NCBI RefSeq assembly: GCF_963082655.1
Contig: NC_081553.1
Location: 23,150,197-23,214,196, forward strand
Direction: 5' to 3'
Length of the DNA stretch: 64,000 nucleotides
DNA from: Stomoxys calcitrans
Lineage: Eukaryota; Arthropoda; Insecta; Diptera; Muscidae
The notes under the pieces were generated by a model, which had not been told where the DNA came from, ran no database searches, and saw only the letters and a program-made list of their open reading frames with translations. Positions 23,534 through 34,941 of the stretch are shown here, piece by piece (the stretch's first letter is position 1; each line of letters starts with the position of its first letter). Position numbers and translations under genes: made by a program.

Positions 23534-23690
23534 TATTACGTCTTATTTTCTTTAGGGTTAATAAATTAAAATCGGTATATAAAATAAAATTTTGTACAAA
23601 AGGTTAATCTCCAAATCTCTAGTAGTTAAGTAATAGTAATACAGGTATCGAGTTTCTAATGCTGAAAAATTTTAATTAAATCAACTAGGA

Positions 23691-23858
23691 ACAAGTGAAA
23701 GCATGGCTATTTCAGCCTGGCCGAATCTTGGGTACCCATCAACATGGATACTGCTAAAATTGTTCCCTTATTAACTTATTTTGTATTTGAATTATTTTGA
23801 TTGGAGCAAAGTCAAAACTGGAGATCGTCTTATATGAGGGCTAAATCAGTCTATGGGA
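23691..23858 (+). repeat. DINE-1-like 5' end, type D
   Basis: Begins AACAAGTGAAAGCATGGC, with a decayed palindrome (TTTCAGCCTGGCCGAA) and GGGTACCCATCAACATGG. It is interrupted by a SINE fragment at 23859. Confidence 0.6.
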
Positions 23859-24008
23859 AGGCCACCGAAGCGCACATGTTGACATGCCCGCTTATGACGC
23901 TGAACGACTGGACTCAAATTCTGGTAAGAACTTTACAACATTTTTCTGCGCAGATTATCCCCTCCTAATGCTGACGACATTTGTGAGGTAGTGTACCGTT
24001 TGGCATGG
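23859..24008 (+). repeat. tRNA-derived SINE, 5' half
   Basis: Head GGCCACCGAAGCGCACATG, an eroded B box (GGACTCAAATTCTGG) and the body to ACATTTGTGAGGTAGTGTACC. The 3' half is missing. It lies between a type D 5' module and a type C 3' module. Confidence 0.65.
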
Positions 24009-24306
24009 CAGCCATGCAAAAATGTATATTGGAGCTATATCTAAATCTGAACCGATTTTGCGATAGCGTTCGTCCTTGGGCCAACGAAGAGACTTGTGCA
24101 AAATTTCATGGCAATCGGACAATAAATGCGACCTGTAACTTGAACACAAGAATACATGGACAGACAGACGAATCAGGAAGTGATTCTAAGCCGATCGGTA
24201 TACTTATCAATAGGTCTGCATAGCTCTTCTCCTTCTAAGCGTTGCAAAAATATGCACAAAGCTATAATACCCTGTACCACTGTGGTGGTGTAGAGTATAA
24301 AAATTA
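24009..24306 (+). repeat. DINE-1-like 3' end, type C
   Basis: One partial monomer (TTGGAGCTATATCTAAATC), the type C pre-terminal segment GCGTTCGTCCTTGGGCCAA, a short GGACAGACAGACG tract, then the type C terminal stem: ATACCCTGTACCAC paired with GTGGTGTAGAGTAT (about 24270-24298). Confidence 0.75.
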
Positions 24307-24351
24307 TTTTAAAAAGTACCAATTTTTTCACTATTTTTCAACTTAGATGGA

Positions 24352-25316
24352 AAATAAACAAGTAAGAATGTATTTGATACCAACCACCATGGATATATTT
24401 ATTATCAAAGTTTATTATAACGCTACTATATCCATATTAACATCCGAATGTAGTCCGATCCTAATCATACTCGGTTCAGGTTCTGAGAAGCTCTGCACAA
24501 GTAACAGTTCGAAATTTCAGCGAAATCGGGTAATAGAATTCGGATGAACGATCGACATGACAGCTAGGTATAGCTGTATATAAGGTCTGATCTAGACCAT
24601 ATTTGGGTTGGATGTCGGGAGTCTTAAAGCAGCTCACAGTTTAAAATTTTAGCAAAATGGTAGAAGCAATGCTTGTTTATGGTATTTAGGCCCTAAAGCT
24701 GAGGATTGGTCTCTATGGCAGCTATATCTTGACATTGACCGGTCTGGACCCTTTTCGGGACAAATGTTGGGAGAAAACTATTCCAAATTTCAGGTCAAAA
24801 ATGCGCCTGTTATATGCCTAACAGATCGGTCTATATGACAGCTATATCCAAATGTGTTCTGATCTGGACCATTTCTAGTTCGGATATCGACGGGCCTAAT
24901 AAAACACACTTTTCTGAGTTTCAGAAAAATCGGGTAAATCGGCATATCGGTCTATATGTCAGCTATGCGAAAATGTATTCCGATATACACCATATTCAGG
25001 TCGGATCTCCGAGCCTCTAGTACAAATTACTGTTTCAAGTTTCAGCAAAATCGGAGAATAAATGCACCTTTTATGGTCTTTAAACCCTTAATTTGAAGAT
25101 CGGTCTCCATGGCACCCATATCTTAACATATGTATCACTAAATACAGTGATTACAACTGATGGACCTACGAAGGACAGACAAACGGCGATTGTTTAATCG
25201 TTTAAGAATTTTACAACGTTCCGAAATATGTACACTTTGTCGAAAATACATATTTCAATATGTTACAAACCGAAGAACTTAATGAATATACCCCCATCCT
25301 ATGGTGACGGGTATAA
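24352..25316 (+). repeat. DINE-1-like element, type A-related, no 5' palindrome
   Basis: Starts AACAAGTAAGAATG then goes straight to GATACCAACCACCATGG with the palindrome missing. A related start occurs at 31725. Diverged type A-like monomers follow (TATATCCATATTAAC, then GGTCTATATGACAGC at 24829 and about 24980). It ends with an eroded microsatellite and a type A 3' end (ACCCCCATCCTATGGTGACGGG) at 25289-25316. Confidence 0.7.
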
Positions 25317-25403
25317 AAAAATACCCAAAATAACCCTCGCCATATATTCTAAATACGCTCTTCGAATGCCCCTTAATATAATCCAAAAACAGTTTGGCTG
25401 TAT

Positions 25404-26519
25404 ATTGAAAACCCACCACCTTGGGTATATATGTAAACCAGCTTTCTTTATAATCCAGTGAAAAATGCATAATTTATGTACCCATAGCAGCTATATCGAT
25501 TTGGACAAATTTCGTCATGGACATTAAATGGTCTAATAAATTCAAGTCACTGTTTAATTTTGTTGAACAAAATCTTTTTAGCAGCTATATCGGACAATAA
25601 ATAGTCATAAGATTTTAAATCAAGTGAACGGTCCATATGGCAGCTATATCCGAATCCGAACGGATCTGGGCGAAATCTTGGCGAAATCTCGGCGAAATCG
25701 GACAATAAATGCGCCTTTAATGGGCCCAAAACCTAAAATCGAGAAATCGGTCTATATAGAGGATCTGGGCGAAATCTCGGCGAAATCGGACAATAAATAC
25801 GCCTTTTATGGGCCCAAAACCTTAAATCGAGAGATCGGTCTACATGGCAGCTTTATTCAAATCTGGACCGATCTGAACCAAATTGAACAAGAATGTCTAA
25901 GGGCCTAACACAACTCACTGTCCCAAATTTCGGCGAAATCGGACAATAAATGCGCCTTTAATGGGCCCAAGACCTTAAATCGAGAAATCGGTCTATATAA
26001 AGGCTATATCCAAATCTGGACCGATCTGTGCCTAATGCAAAAGTATATCAAGGGGCTTAACTTAAATCACTGTCCCAAATTTCGGCGACATCGGACAATA
26101 AATGCGCCTTTTATGGGCCCAAATTCTTAAATCGACTGATCGGTCTATATGGCAGCTATATCCAAATCGGAACCGTTCCGGGCCAAATTAACGAAGGATG
26201 TCGAAGGGCCTAACACTACTCACTCTACCAAATTTCAGCAAAATCGGATAAGAAATGTGGCTTTTATGGGCCTAAGACACTAAATCGGCTGATGTGTCTA
26301 TATGGCAGCTATATCCAAATCTGGACCGAGCTGTGCCATAATGGAGAAGTATATCAAGGGGCTTAATTTACTCACTGTCCCAAATTTCGACGACATCGGA
26401 CAATAAATGCGCTATATGGCAGCTATATCCAAATCTCGACCGATCGGGGCCAAATCGAAGAAGGATATCGAAGGGCCTAACACAAAGCACTGTTCCAAAT
26501 TTCAGCGTAATCGATATTG
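25404..26519 (+). repeat. DINE-1-like element, type A, palindrome lost, 3'-truncated
   Basis: The 5' module starts at ACCCACCACCTTGGGTATATATG. The array has several monomers, including two shortened ones that fuse around 25755. It stops abruptly at 26519 inside a monomer, where a fragment of the 130-bp family begins. No microsatellite or 3' end is present. Confidence 0.75.
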
Positions 26520-26775
26520 GAGTTCATGTGAATATGGAGCTCAAATGAAAGGTATAAATGAGTAGATTACGAATATGGCATAAAAATCAAGTACAAGAAA
26601 AGGGGTTCGCCTCACCTCCAGAAATCCCCTCAAATGGGCATATTAGCCGTATATGAAGAGTTGTAGGTGTAGGTGTAGGTGTAGGTGTAGGTGTAGGTGT
26701 TAGGATGGACCCATCATGTCAACGTGGGACTGAAATTAAACCTATTTGAGAGTAGAAATTGAATCAGATAACCAA
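26520..26775 (-). repeat. fragment of the 130-bp family with a (GTAGGT)n tract
   Basis: ATATGGAGCTCAAATGAAAGGTA and GAGTAGAAATTGA are typical of the minus-orientation copy at 53347-54900. A hexanucleotide run of about six GTAGGT units lies at 26663-26700. Confidence 0.55.
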
Positions 26776-28140
26776 TTTTGGGGCCAGGTAAGGAAGGTAT
26801 CAAAACAACTCATTTTTCCAAATTCCAGCGAAATTGGGTAATAGAGGCAGCTTCTATGATGCAAATGAAAATGCAAATTTTGGCCATGAACATTCCACTA
26901 AGAACCAGAGGCAAACCTTCTCACATATCAATGAGTGCAGTCCGATTCAAGTTTAAGCTCAATGATAAAGGGCCTCCTTTTATAGCCGAGTCCGAACGGC
27001 GTGCCGCAGTGCGACACCTCTTAGGAGAGAAGTTTTTAAATGGCATAGTACCTCACACATATGCCAACATAAGGTGGGGAAATCCACCGCTGAAAATTCT
27101 TTCCGATGGTCTCGCCAGCGTTCGAAACCAGGCGTTCAGCGTCGTAAGCGGATTTGCTAACCTCTGCGCTACGGTGGCCTAAAATATGGTGGCTCGGTCT
27201 ATATGGGGCTATGTTTAGATATTGTCCGACCATCTTCGGTGCGGGTGCCAAATTTCAGCTAAATCCGGTTTCTATGGTCCTTAGAAATTAAATCGGAATA
27301 TCTGTTTATATGGGAGCTACATCATGACATTCCCTGATTTGGAACATATTCGATATGGAAAACAACTCATTGTGCCACATTTCAGTGAAATCTGGAAATA
27401 CTTGAGGCTGCTATGGGCCTTAGACCTTAAATCGAGAGATCGGTCTATTTGGGGGCTATATCAAATTTTTTCCGATCTGGACTATACTCTATACGAATAT
27501 GGGAGGTATTAAGATAACTCACTGTGAAAAAGAAATAAGTGAGCTATATTTAAATCTGGACCGGTTTTTATGAAACTTTGCACACATATAAAGACGTTGA
27601 ATAAAACGCTCCATGCCAAATTTTGTAAGCATGGGACCAAAATTGTGGCTACTACAGCCTTAAAAGGGCATATCGGATGAAAGATATACATGGGAGCTAT
27701 ATCTAAATCTGAACCGATTTAGATGAAATTTTGCACACATATTGGGACATCACAAAAAGCACTTCGTGTCAAATTTGGTAGAGATCGCACCAAAAATTGT
27801 GGCTCCTACAGCTTTAAAGGGGCATATCGGATGAAAGATATATATGGGAGCTATATCTGAATCTGCTCCGATTTTTTCAAAATTAATAGCGTTCGTCCTT
27901 GGACCAAAAAAGACTCTTATGAAAAATTTTGTGGAAATAGGACAACAAATGCGAACTGTACTTTGATTACAAGAATACATGGACAGACAGACAGACGGAC
28001 ATAGCTAAATCAAATCAGGAAGTGATTCTGAGCCGATCCGTATAATTATCGATGGGTCTAGCTCTTCTCCTTCTTAGCGTTGCAAACAAATGCACAAATC
28101 TATAATACCCTGTACCACAGTAGTGGTGTAGGGTATAAAT
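26776..28140 (+). repeat. DINE-1-like chimera, type A to type C, with a SINE inside
   Basis: Type A-like monomers (26776-27530), interrupted by a SINE at 26873-27180, change to type C monomers near 27540 (ATGGGAGCTATATCTAAATC at 27690 and 27845). The end is type C: GCGTTCGTCCTTGGACC, a GGACAGACAGACAGACGGAC tract (27981-28000) and the terminal stem ACCCTGTACCAC / GTGGTGTAGGGT at 28108-28135. The left end is missing. Confidence 0.7.
26873..27180 (-). repeat. tRNA-derived SINE, near full length
   Basis: Minus-strand copy with head at 27180 (AGGCCACCGTAGCGCAGAGG), A box intact, B box mutated (GGTTTCGAACGCTGG), body intact and tail near 26873. It splits a DINE-like monomer. No clean target duplication. 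Confidence 0.8.
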
Positions 28141-28880
28141 TCTTGCTGCTTTAGCAAAACATTTCAGCAAACTTTTTTGATGTATTTATCAACAAATTTC
28201 TCTGAGTGTACGTTCGAAAAAACAGACGGACGAACGGATGGACACACAGACATCGTGGGTAAATCGTTTTAGACTGTTGCTTTTCCCCGCATGATTTCAC
28301 TTTTTCTTCCTTTCTAATCGAATAAATTACTTTTGGCCTTCACAAAATTACTCCTCACCGGAACTCCTCTCTGCTATTAAGAATGCAAAACCTTCAAAGT
28401 GAGCAACTATCAATTTGGTGGTAGTTATTCATGGAAGTGCTGTTACAAACCAAACTATAAATTAAAGGCTTCTGCTTGGTCTTCCAGGTTTTTATATGTT
28501 TCTATTTTTGTTACTTGGCAAGCATGTGTAAAGTAAAACTGCTGAGAGTATCGTTCACAAAATTTAATTAGTTTTCGAAACAATTAACAACTTTTCCGTT
28601 AGCAGAAGGACAAGCTCGCTCGCTAGTCCATCCATTGCAACACCGCATCCTTGTGATGATGTGATTTGGTAGAAAAACTGCATGGATTGGCAGTATGATG
28701 AAAATAGCAACATTGAGCTTTTTAGAACAATTCTGATTCATTTTGATTGAGACAAAAAAAAACCCATTGAAAATTGGTGTCACGATTGCTCGGGGCAAAG
28801 TTTAAAAACTTGGCGAGAAATTACAGATTTTGAAAACTGTTATATAGGATGATGAAGGGACACTGGGAAAAACCAGTAAG
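28141..28880. other. low-copy spacer
   Basis: A few phrases near the start (GACGGACGAACGGATGG at 28225) suggest a lost DINE-like 3' end. The rest is unrecognised and non-coding in appearance. Confidence 0.4.
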
Positions 28881-30433
28881 GAAAGGCAAAAGTCGGGTGG
28901 TGCCGACTTTATAAGACCCTACACCTACCCTATAAAAACAAAAGCGGGCTACATTTAATTCTAAACCAATTTTGATGCACCTCGGCGGATGTATCCAGAT
29001 AGATTATTAAAATTCCTGTATCAAATTTGGAGCAAAGCAAATATGTTCACAATGTAAAAACTACGGTTGAAAAATGACAAAAAATTACCCAAAATCTGAC
29101 GAACATATACATGGGAGCTATATCTAAATCTGAACCGATTTGGACCAAACTTTACTTTACAAAATTTTGGGAAGATTGTTCAAAACATGCGCTTGCAGTG
29201 GGTCTAGGAGTAAAAATCAGGCGATATATAAATATGGGAGCTATATCTAAATCTGAACCGATTTCTATGAAATTCACCACTAATATCGAGAGTCATAAGA
29301 AAATCCTTCCTGCCAAATTTCGAGAGAATCGGTTAACAAATGACCATTTTATTGCTGTATTACTGCAAATCGGACGAACATATATATGAGGGCTATATCT
29401 AAATCTGAACCGATTTTTATGAAATTCACCACTAATATCGAGAGTCATAAGAAAATCCTTCTTGCCAAATTTCGAAAGAATCGGTTAACAAATGACCATT
29501 TTATTGCTGTATTACAGCAAATCGGACGAACATATATATGAAAGCTATATCCAAATCTGAAGCGATTTCTATGAAATTTACAGGTAATATTGAACGATAT
29601 AAGAAAAGCCTTCTTGCCAAATTACGTGAAAATTGGTTGACAGATGACCATTTTATTGCATTATTACTGCAAATCGGACGAACATATATCTGGGAGCTAT
29701 ATCCAAATCTGAAGCGATTTCTATGAAATTTACCGGTAATATTGAGAGTTATAAGAAAAGCCTTCTTGTCAAATTTCCAGAGAGCCGGTTAACAAATGAC
29801 CATTTTATTGCTGTTTTACTCCAAATCGAACGCACATATATATAGGAGCTATATCCAAATCTGAACCGATTTCTATGAAATTTACCACTAATATCGAGAG
29901 TCATAAGAAAATCCTTCTTGCCAAATTTCGAGAGAATTGGTTAACAAGTAACCATTTTATTGCTGTATTACTGCAAATCGAACGAACATATATATGGGAG
30001 CTATATCCAAATCTGAAGCGATTTCTATGAAATTTACCGGTAATATTGAAAGTTATAAGAAAAGCCTTCCAGCCAAATTTCGCGAAAATCGGTTAACAGA
30101 TGACCATTTTATTGCTGTATTACTGCAAATCGGACGAACATATATATGGAAGCTATATACAAATTTGAACCGATTTTTTCCAATTTGAATAAGCTTCGTC
30201 TCTAAGCCGAAAAACATGCCCATTCCAAATTTGAAGACGATCGGATGAAAATTGCGACTTGTACTTTGTACACAAATTAACACTGACAGACGGACAGACA
30301 GACGTACATAGCTAAATCGAATCAGAAAGTGCTTCTAAGACGATCGGTATACTTATCAATGGATCTATCGCTCTTCTTTTTGGGTATTACAAGCAAATGC
30401 ACCTGTACCACAGTAGTGGTGTAGGGTATAAAC
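28881..30433 (+). repeat. DINE-1-like element, type C, complete, 152-bp monomers
   Basis: The best full-length type C copy. The left end has CAGTAAGGAAAGG and a different palindrome (AGTCGGGTGGTGCCGACT), then ACCCTACACC. The array uses TATGGGAGCTATATCYAAATC. Landmarks at 29234, 29386, 29538, 29690, 29842, 29994 and 30146 are 152 bp apart. The right end has GACAGACGGACAGACAGACG (30284-30303) and the stem ACCTGTACCAC / GTGGTGTAGGGTATAAA. The two subterminal motifs are inverse copies. Confidence 0.85.
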
Positions 30434-30602
30434 AGATAGCCATGCAGATGGATAGACAGACAAAAAAAAAAAATCAGCTGAAAGGAGGACAAATGGATGC
30501 ATCGATGAACTGACAGTTTCGAATTGTCCAAATAATCAAGATTATATATATATTTCAGAGCCTCAAATTCATATTTCGAGATGTTCCCCAAGCTATGGTG
30601 CT
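30434..30602 (+). repeat. relic of a DINE-1-like 3' end
   Basis: GATGGATAGACAGACA followed by ATCAAGATTATATATATATTTC and ATATTTCGAGATGTT in the usual order, but very diverged and with no terminal motif. Confidence 0.4.
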
Positions 30603-31720
30603 CTGTGTATACAAATATGCATCAAACGAAATCTAACACAATAGCGAACATGTATGTAGATGGCACAAAGTTGAATAAACACCAGCAAAGTTCGATGAAA
30701 AGTTTTTATTACACAAAAAATAAAACTCAAAAGATTATGTTTATCTAGCAAGTTTTGGATTCATTTCATACTATTTGTTGTGTTGTTGTTGTTGTATTTT
30801 GTTTTTGTATATTTTTGAATTTCGGAAATATATTTTTGGTATTAGTTTTTGTGAGTTCTTGAAGCTGTCAGTTGAATAAATGCATATCTATTCGTATGTG
30901 AGCATGCAAGAACGTGTCTCTAAACACAAACTGACACCGACACATACTCATACGCACGCAGAGACAGACAATTTTGCTTACAACCACTCACTCACTCATT
31001 CATATTTTTATGGTCTCAAATTTACGCTAGAAAATGTACGAGTAGTCCATGTCCATGGTACGTAGCAGACAGCCACATTGCATAGATTGGTATAAGCACT
31101 GTAGGATGTTGTTTCTGGCATTTGTTGTGCCCTTGTTGTTGCTGTTGCTGCTGCTACTTTTGCTGTTGCACAGAATCATGCCTGTGGTTTTATTTATTTA
31201 TTTTAATAAAGTTAGTTTCTGATGTTTGCATATGTATGTGGCCATACAGTTAGATGTATGTTGAAGTTTGTCTATGTATGTGTTTGTGTGTGTGTGTGTG
31301 GGTTATCCTGTTATCCTTTCAGCACCGTTTTTGTCATAACCAAGTAATGTACTATTCGCAATATGAAACTCAGTCACATACGCACTCACTTAAAGCGTAC
31401 ACTTAACAGCACACTAACACACACACACATACACATATATGTGGAAATTCACAGACTAAAATGCCAAATGCAAACATGAACGTGGCTTACATAAAGAGCA
31501 AGCAAGTGTGCCATAAAACTGCTCACAGGATAGAAATTGAAGGCAATGTTTAAGGATATTTGCATGTGTCAGTGTGAGTGGGGATATAAGTTAAGCAAAA
31601 AAAAAAAAAAAATTAAATTCATGTTGGCTATATGCTCTACTTTAGCGTATATTATAGAAGTATGGGGGTTTCCAAATTAAGAGAATAATTATAAGAACTG
31701 AAGGATATAAAAACAAAAAC
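30603..31720. other. low-copy spacer rich in microsatellites
   Basis: Contains TTG runs near 30778-30795, a (TG)n run at about 31283-31300, AC-rich tracts at 31411-31435 and a poly-A run at about 31600. No gene or element is recognised. Confidence 0.5.
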
Positions 31721-31724
31721 GCAT

Positions 31725-31823
31725 TGAGCATTTGATACCCACCACCCAGGATATATTTATTTATTATCCTATGGAAATATTTATGAACCCATTTTATTAT
31801 AACCCTATTATATCCCTATTAAT
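31725..31823 (+). repeat. DINE-1-like 5' fragment related to 24352
   Basis: GATACCCACCACCCAGGATATATTTATT and TTTATTATAACCCTATTATATCC follow the same course as 24370-24440. Cut by a SINE fragment at 31824. Confidence 0.5.
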
Positions 31824-31950
31824 CGAGGCCAACGTAGTGCATAGTTCGACTGGGTTTGAATCCTGGCGAAAACATCATAAAAATTTTCAGCGGTGGTTAT
31901 CCCCTCCTAATGCTGGCGACATTTGTGAGGAACTATGCCATTTGAAATAA
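31824..31950 (+). repeat. tRNA-derived SINE, 5' part with internal deletion
   Basis: Head GAGGCCAACGTAGTGCATAG runs straight into a good B box (GGGTTTGAATCCTGG), so most of the D- and anticodon-arm region is deleted. The body ends at ACATTTGTGAGGAACTATGCC. Confidence 0.65.
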
Positions 31951-31957
31951 GAATACG

Positions 31958-33047
31958 CGAGCCAAGTTCGGCTGGGTCGAATCTTGGGTACCCACCACCA
32001 TGGATTCCGCTAATAATGTACCCTTATTTGAATTATTTATTTAAGTCTCAAGAAATCATATCGGGATATTGGTCCTTAGGGGGGCCTATATCACCATATT
32101 GACCGATTCGGATAAAACTTGGCACTAATGTTGTAAGTCATAAAATTGGTTTTTAGGCCAGATTTCAGCCAAATCAGGTAAAAATTTCGGATTCTTAGGG
32201 TTGAAGAAGTCAAATCCGGCGAGCGATCCATATGTGGGGTATAAATGTCTATAGGCCGATTCGGAACATACTTGACATGAATGTGGGAAGTCATAACTCA
32301 AGTCCAAATCGGATGAAATTTGAGGTTTCTAAAGTCTTAAGAAGTCAAAACCGGGGAGCGGTTTATATAGAGGCTATCTCTTTTTGCAGGCTGATAAAGA
32401 TCATTCTTTTTCTAAATTTCAGCCAAATCGGATGGAAATATAGGCTTCTAAGGGCTCAAGAATTCAAATGCGGGTGTCGGTTAATATCCAAATCCGAACC
32501 CATATGGCCCATTTGCAATTCCCAAACACCTACATAGATTATAAGTAAGTACAATGTGATTTAGTGTTTCCCAAACATCCCAAATTAGAAGGAAACTAAC
32601 TTCTCTAACTAACTTCTCGATTCAAATTAAAATCAATGATAAATGGACCTCCTGTTTTATGCCGAATCCAAACGGCGTGTCACTGAAAAGTGACACCTCT
32701 TTGTTGGGAAGTTGTACATGACTGAAATACTCACAAATGTTGCCGTTTGGTGAGGGGATAACCACAGCTGAAAAATGTTTTATGGTGTTCTCGCCGGCAG
32801 GATTTGAGCCCTCTCGTGTTATAAGTATCTGTGCTAAATTTCAAACGGCTAGCTTTACGCGTTCGACAGCTATGGTGATTTCGACAGACGGACGGACGGA
32901 TGGACGGACATGGCTAGATCGACTCGGAATGTTGGGACAATCCAAAATAAATATATTTAATGTGGTTGCAGATCAATATTTCGAGGTGTTACAAACGAAA
33001 TGACTAGATTAGTATACCCCATCCAATGGTGGTGGGTATAAAAATGT
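31958..33047 (+). repeat. DINE-1-like element, type D, interrupted by a SINE
   Basis: Left end GCCAAGTTCGGCTGGGTCGAA with GGGTACCCACCACCATGGATTC; type D monomers (CTTGGCACTAATGTTGTAAGTC, AATCCGGCGAGCGATCC). The pre-terminal segment is split at TTATAAGTA by a SINE and resumes at 32819 (TTATAAGTATCTGTGC). GACGGACGGACGGATGGACGGACATGG lies at 32886-32912, and the 3' end GGTGGTGGGTATAAAAA at 33029-33045. Confidence 0.8.
32548..32818 (-). repeat. tRNA-derived SINE inside a type D element
   Basis: A minus-strand copy with an eroded head near 32818 and an insertion in the B-box region (CTCGCCGGCAGGATTTGAGCC). It is flanked by a perfect 9-bp direct repeat TTATAAGTA (32539-32547 and 32819-32827). The host element reads continuously when the insert is skipped, which fixes the order: element first, SINE later. 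Confidence 0.8.
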
Positions 33048-33215
33048 AGTGACAGCCAAAAGAGGTGCCGCAAACGGCACGCCATGCACGCCGGACGCAG
33101 CTGCAAACGGAGGTCCCGTGTCATTGAGCTTAAACTTGAATCGGACATCACTCATTGATATGTGAGAAGTTTGCCCCCGTCCCATAATTGAATGTTCATC
33201 GCCAAATTTGCATTT
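33048..33215 (+). repeat. tRNA-derived SINE, 3' half
   Basis: Plus-strand 3' half (GAGGTGCCGCAAACGGC, then CATTGAGCTTAAACTTGAATC, CTCATTGATATGTGAGAAG and the tail). It abuts the 3' end of the preceding DINE-like element. Confidence 0.7.
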
Positions 33216-33598
33216 GCACATCCTTATTAATATCTCATATTGGCCGATCTTAATCACAATAAGTTCATAAGCTTTATACATGTAACAGTGCCAAATTTCA
33301 ACGAAATCAGGTAATAAATGCAGATTTTATGATCATCAGACCCTAAATCGGCAGATCGGTCTATATAGCAGCTATATCAAATTATGGTCCCATTTAGACC
33401 ATCATCGGCTCAGACAGCAGGAGGCCAAGTCCAACCAAACTCACAGCGAAATCAGGAAAACAATGTGGCTTTTGTGGCCTAAGACCCTAAATCGGCAGAT
33501 CGGTTAATATGCCAGCCCGATCTAACACATATGCGGGCCGGATGTCGGAAGTCTTAATACACCTCACTGTTGTAATTTTCAGCGAAGCGCCTGGACCA
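33216..33598 (+). repeat. DINE-1-like array remnant, type A
   Basis: Two or three diverged monomers (GATCGGTCTATATAGCAGC at 33355, GATCGGTTAATATGCCAGC at 33499), with neither end. A deletion removes most of the second core. Confidence 0.6.
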
Positions 33599-33718
33599 TT
33601 TAGGTTCTTAATATCTGTTCCTCAGTTCTAAACGTTACCAATTTCAAAGATATATCTCTCCCCATTCTCAAACGGCAGACCTTTTACTAGTTTTTTTTAT
33701 TCTATCGCGCAGTGGGTC

Positions 33719-33827
33719 GTAGCTTTAACTACGATTCTCTTGTACCATCGGTCGTATGAGCGATTTATTTTCCTATTTGATATAAAACACACATACCACC
33801 CAGTGTACCTCATGACATTTCAATACA
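33719..33827 (+). repeat. unclassified duplicated segment, copy 1
   Basis: About 109 bp (GGTCGTATGAGCGATTTATT, then CATACCACCCAGTGTACCTC) is repeated in the same orientation at 34831-34941 with moderate divergence. Confidence 0.6.
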
Positions 33828-34430
33828 CCACGACTGTGGTATAGGGTATTATATAAGTTTCTGCATTTGTTTGCAACGCTAAGAAGGAGAAGAGCCAGAC
33901 CCATTGATAAGTATGCCGATCGACTCAGAATCACTTTCTGATTCGATTAAGCTTTGACTGTTTGTGAGTCCATGTATTCTTGTAATCAAAGTGCAGGTCG
34001 TATTTGGTGTCTAATCATCACGAAATTTTGCAAATATCACTTTTTTTTGCCCAAGGACGAATACCATTGATTTTTGTAAAAGTCGGTTCAGATTAAGACT
34101 TAGCTCCTATATATATATGTATCGTCCGATTTTCACTTATATGGCCGTAGTAGCTTCAATTTTCAACCGATCTGCACAAAATTTGGTACAGAATGTTCTG
34201 TTACTAATCCTAACATATCTACAAGATTTCATCGAAATCGGTTTATATTAAGATACATATGTATCGTCCAATTTTTATTAAATGGCAGTCGAAGCTAAAA
34301 TTTGACATCTCCGAGATTTCATCAAAATCGGTTCAAATTTGGATGTAGTACCCATACATATTTATCGCCAGATTTGCACTTATATGGCCGTGTAACAACA
34401 ATTTTCAAACGACCTGTTTAAAAGGTCGTA
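33828..34430 (-). repeat. DINE-1-like 3' part and monomers, type C
   Basis: Minus-strand type C end (GTGGTATAGGGTATTATA at 33836, GCAACGCTAAGAAGGAGAAG, GAATCACTTTCTGATTCG) followed by type C monomers. It passes near 34430 into type A sequence. Confidence 0.7.
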
Positions 34431-34793
34431 ATTTTCAGCCCCTCGACATTGTTCTTCAATTTGGCTCAGATCGGTGCAGATTTGGATATAGCTGTCATGT
34501 AGACCGATCTATCGGTTTTAAGTTTTGGGGCCATAAAAGGCGCATTTTTGGTCCGATTTCGCCGAAATTTGGGACAGTGAGTTGTGTTAGGGCCTTCGAT
34601 ATCCTTCTGTAATTTAGCCCAGATCAGTTAAAATTTCCGAATGTGGTCCAAATAGGGCTATATTTCGATATAGCTGCTATGGGGGCATAATTATGCATTT
34701 TACAACGGATTATGACGAAAGGTGGTTTACATATATACGCGAGGTGTCCAAAGTTCGGCCCGGCTGAACTAAACGCCTTTTTACTTCTTTAAT
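34431..34793 (-). repeat. DINE-1-like 5' part, type A
   Basis: Type A monomers (GGATATAGCTGTCATGTAGACC at 34483) and the 5' module with palindrome TTCAGCCGGGCCGAA at about 34755-34769. The ACCCACCACC motif is largely deleted (GAGGTGTCC remains). With the preceding feature it makes a C/A chimera. Confidence 0.7.
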
Positions 34794-34830
34794 CTCTAAC
34801 AATTACTTTTCAACCATTCTGCCTACTGTC

Positions 34831-34941
34831 ATAGCTCCAACGACGATTCCCATGTACCTATGGTCGTATGAGTGATTTATTTTGATAGATTTTACATTTA
34901 ACACTCATACCACCCCGTGTACCTCAACACATTTCAATACT
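34831..34941 (+). repeat. unclassified duplicated segment, copy 2
   Basis: Direct-repeat partner of 33719-33827 (GGTCGTATGAGTGATTTATT, CATACCACCCCGTGTACCTC). About 1.1 kb separates equivalent positions. Confidence 0.6.
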
